From Entomortierella parvispora (lineage: Eukaryota > Mortierellomycota > Mortierellomycetes > Mortierellales > Mortierellaceae): a stretch of DNA of 64,000 nt. The stretch covers positions 611,263 through 675,262 of the forward strand of contig OY752148.1 of assembly GCA_963573315.1 (NCBI GenBank), written 5' to 3'. Of the stretch, positions 13,314-23,077 are shown piece by piece. Position numbers and translations under genes: made by a program. The notes beneath the pieces are model-generated. The model saw only the letters and a program-made list of their open reading frames with translations, ran no database searches and had not been told where the DNA came from. Numbering within the stretch: the first letter of the stretch is position 1; each line of letters opens with the position of its first letter.

Positions 13314-15335
13314 CTAGTCCTCTCGAGCGTTACGGAAAAGGAGTCGTCTCTGGAGGTTGACAGAGTTGCTGCTGTTGAACTGAAGTCTGGTAACATAACT
13401 GTTGCCCTGAACTGTTGCCTCTACCCGGATTTCGCTCAGACCGAAATAGAAACTCACGGCGCAAGGCATCTGTGGAAGGAAGCTAGCGTCAGTCCAACAA
13501 CCCTGGAAACACAACACAGCATCTTCGTGTAGAAAACAAAACGCCTACCTGGCTCCCAATCAAGTCTGATGGCGAAAATGGGTCAGGTACCATAATATAG
13601 GCCGACCGTTGCAGGTCTGTAACATATCGTGGCGGATCTCCATCAATCGCATAGATAGGTATGTAATAATCGCTTGCATGGCTGCCACCCCTGTATGTTA
13701 ACTGGTACTCGTGGGTGATGCACTCATCCACCTTGACCTTCTGACCCTTCGTAACAAATGTGTTGAAGCGATCATCACACATTAGCATCCCGGCCACCTG
13801 CACCATGAGATCAGGACGGCTATAGTCGATGCTCCAATCAAAGCTGCTGAGAATGCCAGCACCATAGCAACGACGAGTTGTTCTTGCAGTGATCTTCTTT
13901 TGGTCCATTCCGGCGTACACTGCTCCATATACAACAGCCATCTCAGGTCTGTTGGGGGCAGAGATGATCTTTACTTTGCTCTTGAACTCCAGCCTCACGC
14001 GGTTCACCAAATACTCTGAAGATGAAAATCCACCCACCAAAAAGATCGCCGAGAGCATCTCTGTGTTATTTCGCTTACTGGCTTTATCCAATTGATCTCG
14101 AATCAGCTCCAACACTTGTGACACAACAGGGCCAAAAACTTTTTCCCTGAGCTCGGACGCCTTAAAGACCATTTTGCCCTGCTGGATATCAAATCGGGCA
14201 GGATTTTTGAGTCCCGAAAAGAACGCGTTCCAAGGGAGTGGGAGGCGCATGTCATTGTCGCCCTTGAAATTGGGCTTGAGTTGATACGCAAACACATCTA
14301 CCAGTTCAGAGAGGATTTCATCTGGGATCTTGACGTCTTGGTTTGCAAATCGGGCCGCCAGAACAGTGGCAAAGTTAATGTCAATGAACACTGAACCGCA
14401 AGAGGCACCATGACCTTTGGTCACCTCTGATAACGTCCGACCGTTTTCCGATACAGCAACATCATACACAATCAGATCCACAGTGCCACCGCCTGCATCA
14501 CAGATCAGGAACCTGTCGTCTTTTTTCAGATCGTACTCCTTGCACGTGCGTTCACAATACAACGCTGCTGCCTCAGGTTCCGATACCAGCATCAAGCGGT
14601 CAGTGTGGTCGTCGTTAGAAACGATGCCAGCCTTGACAGCTGCTTGTCTCATAATGTCCTTGGCCCTGTCCGACCACATTGCTGGGACAGTGAGGCAATA
14701 TCGGTAGTATTTGCGATTGATGGCCGTTTGGCTCTCAATCTTCTCCACGGCGCAGTCATGGAAGGCCTTGAGGTAATCTGAGATGGCTTGCAGAACCGTA
14801 ATGTCGTTTTTCCAAGCTGGCAAAGGAGCACTCTCGTCCAATTGGAGTTTGTACTGGAAAAGATGGACAAACTTTGCGCTTGGATCTTTTGCTTGCATTT
14901 CTATCGCTTGCATTTTCGACGAGAACCCCCAAGCCACCATCTCGAGCCCATGCTTGGTTTTCTTGTAAAGATTGACTGTGGGCGTTTTTACATAGTGCCC
15001 CAGATGGTCCGGCCTGCGGGGAGTTGGAGTTTAACCGTATAGCAAACGTGTTAATGAGCAACTCTGGCGTGATCATCTATTGTCCTTTACTTTCAACGAA
15101 AACAGTCATCACCATCGATCAAGAAGTTTGGGTTCGTCCACATTTGCAAAGTTCTTGTACGCGCAGCCCCTGCAAGGAGTGAAAAATTGATGAAAATTGT
15201 AGAATGTCAATAACGAAACGGAAATATCAATCACTGCACATTGGAAGACGTGCGGAAAGAATTAACTTACGAGTAAGTAGTGCCAAAGTCGATGCTGACA
15301 AGGACTTTAAAGTCCTTTATATCAAGAGGGTTCAT
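13314..15335 (-). CDS. HSPA12-like Hsp70/actin-fold ATPase
   Basis: Four exons (15271-15335, 15113-15169, 13549-15013, 13314-13502) give 591 residues. The ATP-binding core shows the first phosphate loop VSIDFGTTYSG (residues 13-23, split by intron 1), the second phosphate motif LICDAGGGTVDLIVYD and the adenosine motif AIFLVGGFSSSEYLVNRV. The substrate-binding half of canonical Hsp70 and its EEVD tail are absent; the C-terminus ends in a short beta-rich segment with YFGLSEIRVEATVQG. These are hallmarks of the divergent HSPA12 branch, which is large in this group of fungi and whose clients are mostly unknown. The start MNPLDIKDFKVLV was chosen because it directly precedes the phosphate loop. 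The last intron (13503-13548) is only 46 bp. It is divergent from the coiled-coil gene at 16189. Confidence 0.92.
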
Positions 15336-16188
15336 TGTGTTGGCTGGCAGAGAGACGACTGGTACGAAGACAAACTGGGTGAGTGTTTGCTTTTATAAAC
15401 AGAGTCGATCTTGTGAAAAAAGGATCGGAGACAAGTGTGGGATAGATGGGGGTAGGGAAAGGAAAGTAAAAAAAAGGAGGGAGGATAAGGGAGAGATGAT
15501 AGGGGCAGAAAAGATCCAAGACCTGCTTGCAGGAAGCACAAGCTGGAAAAGAGGAAAGTTCTTGGCAAAGTAAGGAATTGGGAAATTTTGGCAAAGTAAG
15601 CAAAGATGGGAGTTGCCAAAGTCGGGACAGAAAACATTGGCAATGGTGGTCCCAAAACATGACCCGATGGTATGAACAGCAATTGTTGGGAAAATTGGTA
15701 AAGGGGGGGGGGGGGAGTACTGATTAGAAAAGGAATTACTTCGCCATGGGAGTTTTGCCGTGCCCTTTCATAACAAGGATTCTCTACAACCCTTTATTTT
15801 GCATGAATAAGAAGCGGAGGGTCATCCCCGTGGTCAAGCCGGATGTTCTATTCCTGTACAGCCTCTTTTTTCTCTTTTCATCGCAACACTCGCATCTCGT
15901 TCCCTCCTCTGCTTTTAACACTGGAGTTCATGATTATTTCGACTGCCATCCGGAAACTGAAAGGCACGGTTCAACATTGTTGCGTTCACTGTGCAAAATT
16001 TATTCCTCTTGGTTTCTCCCTTTTACTGCAGTGGACTTTCAGGTATTTCTAGCCATTCTGGTCATTCTGGTCATTCATGCTTTATTGCTTTATCTAAACA
16101 AATCGAAAGGCAATGATGGCCATCAAAAAACTTAACCACTGCTGATACCTATCGATCTTTGGCGATCGAAAGTTCGATCAACCTTTAC
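15336..16188. promoter_or_regulatory. Divergent intergenic region between the HSPA12-like and coiled-coil genes
   Basis: An 853-bp gap between two start codons that face away from each other. It contains a 13-nt G run (15703-15715). The plus-strand ORF at 15746-16135 has no recognisable domain and no compositional support as a gene. Nothing else was identified. Confidence 0.45.
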
Positions 16189-17574
16189 ATGCAGCTGCCC
16201 AGGCCCAATATATCTGGTATCTTTCGAGGGTTCAAGCGTTCGAGAGCCATTAGTCAGTCGGAAGATCCCAAGGAATCCACCTCTGAGGTTGATCTCGGTA
16301 CCGTCCACGTACTGCTTTTTCATCGATGAACGAGCCCTACTGAGTTGTGGTCAGCCTATATCAGCCCACATCTAACCAGAGTTCCCTGCCCTCTTTTCTT
16401 TTCTTGTTTTTTCAAAGTAGAGAAAGCCCCCGTACACGGCGCAGACGCAAATGTTTCCGCTCTGGCGGTAGCGGAGGACCTCACTCAGAGGACTGAAGTC
16501 AACATCTTGCCAATGCAGCCGTCACCTGCGGAACGACATCGGAAACCTCAACAGGCGCTGGCTCGCGTGCCACCACGACCAACCATTCAAGACTTCCATA
16601 ACGAGATCCAGTGGCATCAGCAAGAAAACTACAATCTTCAAATGCGGCTTCGACAGGCCTCTGATGAATATAACCAAATGTCTACCGAGCTGCAAAAATA
16701 CAAAGAAGGCCATACTAGACTCCTCCGACGCTACAACGAACTCAAAGACAATTGCAACGAGCTCAACGACATTAACCAAGATTTGGTCATGAAGAATGAT
16801 CAGTCCATCAAGGAATACGATGACCTATACCAAAAACATGTGGCTATCGTCGGTGCTCTCCAAGTAACGAACGACGATCACGCGACCATCAAGAGAAAAC
16901 TGACTGACATGATAGTAGCGATCGAAACCCTGGCAGCCACAGGGCTAGGTGAAGATTGCGCCAACGTAAACATTGACGCCGCAACCGAGCTCTTCTGGAA
17001 AAGTGGATTGCTCCAAACCTTTTCAGCCCAGGTTCAACCCTTGGAATCTCTCCATTTGAGCCATTGCTTTGAGTCCATCATTATGACGACCTTGATGAAT
17101 CATCTGCTCAGAAGACCCCTACAATGTATTTTCGGTCAAGGCCATGAATTCGAGTCGATTTGCCACTGGGTAGAAAAGCAAGGCAGTCCTGTATCATCCC
17201 GTTGGAGGCAGGAGCTATGCAAAGTTCTCGCCAAAAACAGCAAGCGAATGTCGGTCAAGAAAAAGAAGGCCGTGGACTTTACCGCTTCGGAACTCAAAAA
17301 TTTGATCTCACAAGTCTGTCTGAATGTAAACAACACTGGTATGTTTGACCAGATTGACAAGCTCTGCGACAAGACTTTCGATCTCTCCTTCGCCATGTTT
17401 GGAATGGAGTCGAAAATATATCCCTCCTCGACTCGCCTTAACACCCCGTTCAGCGGCGATGTTATGGAGATGGCCTGGGGATCAAATCCTGAAGGCCTAG
17501 TCTCCCTATCGATATTCCCAACCTTCAAAGATAGAGACACGATATTCTTGAAATCTAAGGTCTGGTGCTTGTAA
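16189..17574 (+). CDS. Uncharacterised coiled-coil protein, 421 aa
   Basis: Two exons (16189-16297 and 16418-17574; GTACCG donor, CAAAG acceptor) join in phase 1 to give 421 residues. I do not recognise the family. The N-terminus (MQLPRPNISGIFRGFKRSR) is basic; a Pro-rich patch leads into a coiled coil at about residues 100-200 (EIQWHQQENYNLQMRL, then KYKEGHTRLLRRYNELKDN). A compact alpha-helical C-terminal half has conserved-looking Trp and His residues and ends FPTFKDRDTIFLKSKVWCL. No signal peptide or membrane segment is visible. Without the upstream exon, the large ORF would begin after an in-frame stop with no ATG, which is why the split model was chosen. It is divergent from the HSPA12-like gene. 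A bent-rod scaffold or regulator of that ATPase is possible but only a guess. Confidence 0.7.
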
Positions 17575-17675
17575 AACATGCCTACAGACACGCGCCACTT
17601 TCTTTCCCTCTCTCTATCATCTGTGAATGTGAAAATGGAAATGTTAGCACCATGCAGTCGCACAGATCAATAGTA

Positions 17676-17681
17676 AATAAA
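17676..17681 (+). terminator. Poly(A) signal AATAAA
   Basis: AATAAA about 100 nt after the stop of the coiled-coil gene; probable 3' end signal. Confidence 0.35.
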
Positions 17682-17724
17682 AAGTGTGTCGGATCTGCTA
17701 TCTTTCCTTCTTTTTTTCTTTTAT

Positions 17725-19231
17725 TTAACGAGGATATCCAGTGGCCTGATAAGCCCCAGCTTGAGCTGCAGTGGCTGGCCCATACTCAATGCTCGGGTCA
17801 TGAGAGCCGCCGACACGTCTCTTAATAAACAGCCATCTTTCCTTTCGGTTACTCACTGTTCCCAACATTTATTTTGACCTCACGGCGCAACAGGAATGGA
17901 ATAAGGACGAAGAGAGAAGAGAAGAGAGATATTGGCCAATTGGGCAAAAAACAAAAGAGCACTCCTACCAAAAGTCCCAAGCCCTCCATGGTGCATGATA
18001 TCTGTGCGTACAGTGGCCATCTTCCTCTCGGCAGGGTCGGTTAGCTTGTCGACGTGCTCAAGCATGCAGCTAAGATCAACATGGTATTAATTTTTAGGAA
18101 GGTCAATCATCCTCGATGCAAGGGATCGGTTGCTGATCTCGTCAGCCCCCTACCCCTTTTGTTAGTAAATTATGCCTGTTTGAGGTCTTCAGGTTCTAGC
18201 AAGAGCGCAATCTCATAAACCGCACTTTTGATGGAACCATATCTCTTAAGCTCTCCAGAAAGATTTCTTCCGCGGTCTCTATTCCTTCCAGGATGTCAGC
18301 ATAGTCTCGGGGTCAATAATTTCAGTCACCCACTGTGTTGCATCGCCGCACAAAAAATACCTCCAGTGTAGAACATAGCCCAGAGATGACAAATGCCTAT
18401 TCAGGTAATGATTTAAGGTGTTTAATTGGGAGACAGCAGAATAGAGCTAAAGTAAAAAATACAAAACACTGGTAAAAAGAAGCTGCTCAGTTTTTTTTCA
18501 AAATGAAGTACTATTTGGATGGTCGTTCCTTTCACTTCATTATTTAAACTACTTACGGATGGCTCGTATCCGTCGGGATCCCACAAAGAGGGGTTTTTCG
18601 GTTCCAATAATCCCATATAGCATCGAGAGAAAGGTGACGATTTTGGGCAAAGGATTGGAGCCTAAGCTGTAAGTACGGTAGCAAAAACCGGCAGAAGCCA
18701 GCGAGACAATGATATCCAGTGGAAGAAGAAGGAAGATTCGAATTCTCCACGTCTCTGGACTGTCATCATCTCCAGGAACGGAAACTGAACAGGAATAGAT
18801 GGGTACAGTCACACAACCGAAGAAAATGGCGTGTACTCGGATGCGAAACTTGTTTCAAACAATCAATCGATCGATGTTAATTGATGAATGGAATGGTATT
18901 ATGGCACCGTGTCCTGCTTAAAGTTGGATGAACTTACCACTGTGGAAATTACAACAAAGGCATAACTTGAAATTAAGAGTGTAAAATGAAAATCAAGCAG
19001 CTCGTCGGCTTTACGTGAAAGCCATTGGTATATGACTACAATTGTACACAGAATGGTGATAAGAGTGGTCGGATTGCTAGGATAGGGTGAGAGCCATATA
19101 CCGATGTATCCGTCTGTTGATGGAGATATCACTGGTGATAAGACCTCATGTCTTGATTTGAGATGCAGGTATGAGGAAAGCAGAATGAAAAGAGCAAAGG
19201 TATTGATGACTTTTTTAAGTGACGGCTCCAT
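17725..19231 (-). pseudogene. Broken multi-exon membrane-protein gene
   Basis: Two convincing exons open the gene: 18938-19231 (starting MEPSLKKVINTFALFILL, several hydrophobic helices) and 18557-18848 (starting FRIRVHAIFFGC, more hydrophobic helices), joined by an 89-bp GT-AG intron. Downstream the coding-like stretches change frame with no splice site between them: LCGDATQWVTEIIDPET near 18315-18360, DYADILEGIETAEEIF near 18255-18305 and LKRYGSIKSAVYEIALLL near 18185-18250. Further coding-like pieces are LEHVDKLTDPAERKMA (near 18010-18065) and a possible last exon ending QAGAYQATGYPR at the stop near 17725. The family is not recognised. Single-base indels in an old gene, or assembly errors, explain it best; an unusual intron pattern cannot be excluded. 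Confidence 0.45.
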
Positions 19232-19426
19232 GTTTGATGTGGAGAGGAGATTAAGGATAAATCGATGGAGGCGCGGAGGTGTTAGTGCAGTAAAGAGGAG
19301 GAGGAAGAGGAGGAGGATGAGGCTGTGTAGTAAGGAGGGAGGGTTAGTAAGGAAGGTGCTGCTGGAAGTGTCTATTTGTCGTCCGGTCCGACAGCCCCTT
19401 CCTTGTCGTTCGATTCTCTTATTTGT

Positions 19427-19601
19427 TCGTCCAATGCTCTTGTTTATCGTCTGGATTTCTGCACCGCGCCCTGGTCACGCACTTTGCCCTGGTCATGCAC
19501 TTTGCCTTAATCCTTTTGACACTTCCCCAACCGAGGCATTTTGCGGTGTACGACCAGGGCGCGGTGCAGAAATCCAGACGATAAACAAGAGCATTGGACG
19601 A
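19427..19601. repeat. Perfect 50-bp inverted repeat around a 75-bp spacer
   Basis: The arm 19427-19476 is the exact reverse complement of 19552-19601, so a transcript would fold into a strong hairpin. The spacer starts with the tail of two 18-bp tandem copies (19471-19488 and 19489-19506, one mismatch). A partial third copy of the arm end (CTATTTGTCGTCC) lies at 19372-19384. It is not part of a recognisable gene; a small foldback transposon or MITE derivative is the likeliest reading. Confidence 0.8.
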
Positions 19602-19739
19602 CAAATAGGTATCATCTTTGGGCTATGTGATACAGGTTGAGACGGAGGGGTTTGTTCGGATCCTTCTCTTTATCCAGCAACTACTAGTAAGTCACAAAAT
19701 ATTTCAGGGAAAGCTGTCGCTCAAACTATGATCAGCCTC

Positions 19740-21115
19740 GAGCAGCTGCGTGCTTTGGCTTGATGAAGAGCTAGACTGACGTTTAGAGACTGCTGACGAA
19801 GCCACTTTACCCGCCAGGACCATGATCATTCAGGAGTTGTAGGCAGCGGTCGACGAACACACGATGAAGCTCCGAGCTGATTCTGCCCGATATGGGTCTC
19901 CCTGCCACAATTGTGGCCATGCCTCCTCAGCAAGATATTTTGGTCCGCCTCGATAACAAGGGCATTGTCACTCAACTCCACGATCTGGTCAAGGACAAGG
20001 CGCGGAGACTTCCCAGGAGGTGACAGCGAGCAATATTTGCGGGTACATGGGCTGTTCAGGCATCAGAGTTGGCAGAGCGCGAAGGTCAGACTGGTGTGGA
20101 ATGGGTCCGTGGTTATAATGGGGAGCTGGGCAACGAATTGGCGGATGATGTCGCCACGGAAGCTGTTGACCAGGATACATCACCTTAGCAAGCAGATCTC
20201 AGGATAGCCCACAGCGACACTACTCGTCGCTCGCAACATCAAAAAACTGCACGGATCGCTTCCGACACTCACGGTCATGCAGGCTGGACATCCTGACCTG
20301 TATCCTGACAATCTTTGCTGTCTATGTCGTGGAGCACCGGAGGACAACAATCATGTTTGACTTTGTCCAGAGCAATTACAACAACAGAGGCTACTATGGG
20401 AGGACGCTCTGGCTTCGATTCCAAAGTGGGGCAGAGCAGCCATCAAGAAAGCCAAGGAAGAAAAGCTTTCTTGACACAGAAAACACCAGGTCCGAGCGAC
20501 AGAAACGGATGTACATGTACCAAAACCCCTGTATTGACACCAACCCGCGGATGTGCAAATCTGGGCGTCACTCTACTCTGTTTTCAACGACTTGTCGACA
20601 CTCCACCCTTGGACTCGGCACGTTCGGTAGCTAGTGCATGCCAAGGACTGTCATAGTCCGTCTTGATCGGCGCGCCGACACCATTATTCAAGCTCCATGC
20701 TCGGTTGTAGTCGCGGTTGACCACCAGTTTATCTGCCGCCTGGAAAAGGGCGCCCTCGCTATACTGTGAAAGAAACGTTGCAAAGTCATATTTGCATGGG
20801 AGAAGGAACGCGGTATCCGCCCCAAGATGAAACGACAAGTACAGCCTGGCATGCCATGGAACAATGCCTCTGGGGTGATACTGTACCCTGACACCTGCCC
20901 ATGTGGGGCGCTCCTCGCCGACCACCTCCAAGGCGTCTGCTCTGGTGTTCAGGATGACCCAATCTCAGCGCACCATCGACTATAGGCTTGTACACGTGGC
21001 CAAGTTCACTTGTCGACACTAAAATTGTAGCAATTTACTCTTCTTTATTACACGGCGACGGCCCCGGGCATTTGCTGCGCGGGAATCTCTAGACCACGCG
21101 ACCGCGTCAGGGTAG
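19740..21115 (+). mobile_element. Degraded LINE (non-LTR retrotransposon) 3' end with RNase H and zinc-knuckle remnants
   Basis: The plus strand carries scrambled pieces of a LINE ORF2 C-terminus. RNase H remnants are DILVRLDNKGIVTQLHDL (near 19935) and VEWVRGYNGELGNELADD (near 20090-20145). A Cys-rich segment CCLCRGAPEDNNHV (near 20310-20358) is followed by a TGA where a Trp codon would fit, then LCPEQLQQQRLLWEDAL. A tail region (near 20780-21010) contains KERGIRPKMKRQ and CPCGALLADHLQGVC. Several frameshifts and stops separate them. No reverse transcriptase core is left in the window, so it is 5' truncated as well as decayed. An AATAAAA-containing segment near 21135 may be the original 3' tail. 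Confidence 0.65.
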
Positions 21116-21551
21116 ATAGTTCAATTTTCACGCAAATAAAATGTTGCGATAACCTGTGGCTCAAATTATGATTAGCGGGATGGTTGCCAATCTCCCCTGC
21201 TTCAGTCGGGAAGATCTTTCAGCTGTTTAAGGCTCAATTGATTGGGTAAACTAGGCAAGTTTGTAACAGTCCTTGACAAAAGGAATTTGCGAGAGATTTG
21301 AAGAGTCCAAGCAGGAGCAGAACTACATAGTAGAGATGAGGGCTAGCGCGGAAGCAAACGGTATCCGCGGACCTCCCCTCTGCGTGTTGACATCACTTTT
21401 TTTTTTCTTCCCGCCCTTGACGTGCTCTCACTTTCTTAAAGAGCTACGTGCAAGGGATGGTCCTTTTTTGTTTACTCCATTCTTCAATCAATACTCCCTC
21501 CATCCATTACTTCACTCTCCATCTCTTCTTCAACGACATCGACTTCAGGAC

Positions 21552-22865
21552 ATGCCACTGCCTGCAACCAGTCAACGCCAGACTCTGGCCACATTGGTTG
21601 TCATTGTCTTCTTCTTAGTGGTCACTGCCCTCAGCCTGAACACGGTCCTTTTGAATCAGTCCACGCCAAGAAATGGTTGCATCGCCCGCAGCCCTGCGGA
21701 CAACAACAGCAACCACAGCACCATTGACCATGACGACGACATGACCGATGACGACCCCTATTTCCCAGACACTCTCTACGACACCACCCACGCTGTCCTC
21801 AGACAACCCACAACCCCTCCAAAGTCCCTCCCCTCCGACCCTTACGCTCACTATATCTACCGAAAAGAACTCCCGCTCCCAAAGGGCTTCGAGGGCTTAA
21901 AAGGACCTGGCGGGAAGGGCCCACGACGGTCTAGAACGAGAACAATCGTCATTGGAGACGTGCACGGGCATTTTGATGGATTTAATTCGTTCCTGAAAAA
22001 GATCTCGTATGACAAAGACGCAGATACGTTGATCCTTGCAGGAGACATGGTCACCAAAGGCGACAAGTCCCTTGAGGTCATTGACCTCGCACGCGAATCG
22101 GGCGCTTATTGTGTACGAGGCAACCACGATGACAAGGTCGTACGCTGGCGCGGCTTCCTGGACAGCCTTTCGCTTCAGGAACTTGAGAGCCTGGATGGAA
22201 TGGACCAGGAGGACGATTTCAACAGCAACCCGACGAACGAGGGGGACGACGATGTGCAGCTGAGCCTGGAGGATCCATCCTCTCAAGTGAAACTCTCACC
22301 CCTCAAAAAAAAGGATCGGTCCTGGCGACCCAAGATTCCCTCTGACCTTGACCGGAAATCTGCCCACTACCGCCTGGCACGCTCCATGAGCAAAGCTCAA
22401 TACCAATATCTCCGCAAGTGCCCATTGATCCTTACCCTCCCCCGAGAACTGTCCCCTTACGATCTCCCAGTCCATGTTGTCCATGCCGGAATTGACCCCA
22501 GTCGGGATATCTTGAAACAGCGCCCATGGGTCCTGGTCAATGTCCGCAACTTGCTCAGAGATGGAACTCCGTCCAGTCAGAGAGATCAAGGGTTGGGATG
22601 GGCTAGGACCTTCAATGACCTTCACTGTGAAAAGCCTGGCTCAAAGGACAATGTGTTCCACCCCGCAACGGACCTTGATTTTATGGTCGTCTATGGTCAC
22701 GATGCAAGTCGGTCCTTGAATGTCATGCCTTGGTCCGTTGGCCTTGATACCGGTTGCGTTTACGGCCGCAGTCTCACTGGATATGTTGTTGAGACTGGCG
22801 AGACCTATTCCGTCCCCTGCTCAAAGCTTCGTGAAGCCCGGAGCACGGAGCAAAACCGACGTTGA
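21552..22865 (+). CDS. Membrane-anchored metallophosphatase, Ppn2-like
   Basis: Single exon, 437 residues from the ATG at 21552; the ORF is open further upstream but that part is pyrimidine-rich leader. Residues 10-32 form a signal anchor (LATLVVIVFFLVVTALSL). The calcineurin-like metallophosphatase core shows GDVHG (about 134-138), LAGDMVTKGD (about 155), RGNHDDK (about 187), VHAGIDP (about 312) and YGHDASR (about 379), which supply the di-metal ligands. The layout, an N-terminal anchor plus this PPP/diadenosine-tetraphosphatase-like core, matches yeast Ppn2, a vacuolar zinc-dependent endopolyphosphatase; polyphosphate as the substrate is inferred from that resemblance. An acidic insert (about 215-240, DQEDDFNSN and EGDDDVQ) interrupts the core. 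It is convergent with TTI1, with only 212 bp between the stop codons. Confidence 0.85.
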   Translation: MPLPATSQRQTLATLVVIVFFLVVTALSLNTVLLNQSTPRNGCIARSPADNNSNHSTIDHDDDMTDDDPYFPDTLYDTTHAVLRQPTTPPKSLPSDPYAHYIYRKELPLPKGFEGLKGPGGKGPRRSRTRTIVIGDVHGHFDGFNSFLKKISYDKDADTLILAGDMVTKGDKSLEVIDLARESGAYCVRGNHDDKVVRWRGFLDSLSLQELESLDGMDQEDDFNSNPTNEGDDDVQLSLEDPSSQVKLSPLKKKDRSWRPKIPSDLDRKSAHYRLARSMSKAQYQYLRKCPLILTLPRELSPYDLPVHVVHAGIDPSRDILKQRPWVLVNVRNLLRDGTPSSQRDQGLGWARTFNDLHCEKPGSKDNVFHPATDLDFMVVYGHDASRSLNVMPWSVGLDTGCVYGRSLTGYVVETGETYSVPCSKLREARSTEQNRR

Positions 22866-23011
22866 TATACCAGATAACTTATCTACACCCACCTTCCCAT
22901 CTTCCCATTTCATTTTACTTAGCATAGCATCATCATCATCGTTCGACGATTGTCGTCCTACTCTTTATTTAGAACCTATTGAGGCCTTAGATCACAACTG
23001 ACAAATACACA

Positions 23012-23017
23012 AATAAA
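23012..23017 (+). terminator. Poly(A) signal AATAAA
   Basis: AATAAA about 147 nt downstream of the metallophosphatase stop and 61 nt before the convergent TTI1 stop, so the two 3' untranslated regions probably overlap. Confidence 0.4.
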
Positions 23018-23077
23018 CGATGTTCGTTCTTTATACAATTTTTTGACTGCTCTAGAAACGGACGTCCCGCTATACAA

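Noticed and set aside
15746-16135. 129-codon plus-strand ORF with a hydrophobic C-terminal segment
   Set aside because: Could be read as a small membrane protein, but composition is irregular, it lies in a divergent promoter and no family is recognised.
16132-16323. Minus-strand ORF of 63 codons with protein-like texture
   Set aside because: It is antisense to exon 1 of the coiled-coil gene, which splices cleanly in phase into the large ORF; the minus ORF has no recognisable family.
18378-18460. A 38-nt intron that would restore the frame in the broken membrane-protein gene
   Set aside because: It would need GTCTCC as donor and is shorter than plausible for splicing; later frame breaks would remain anyway.
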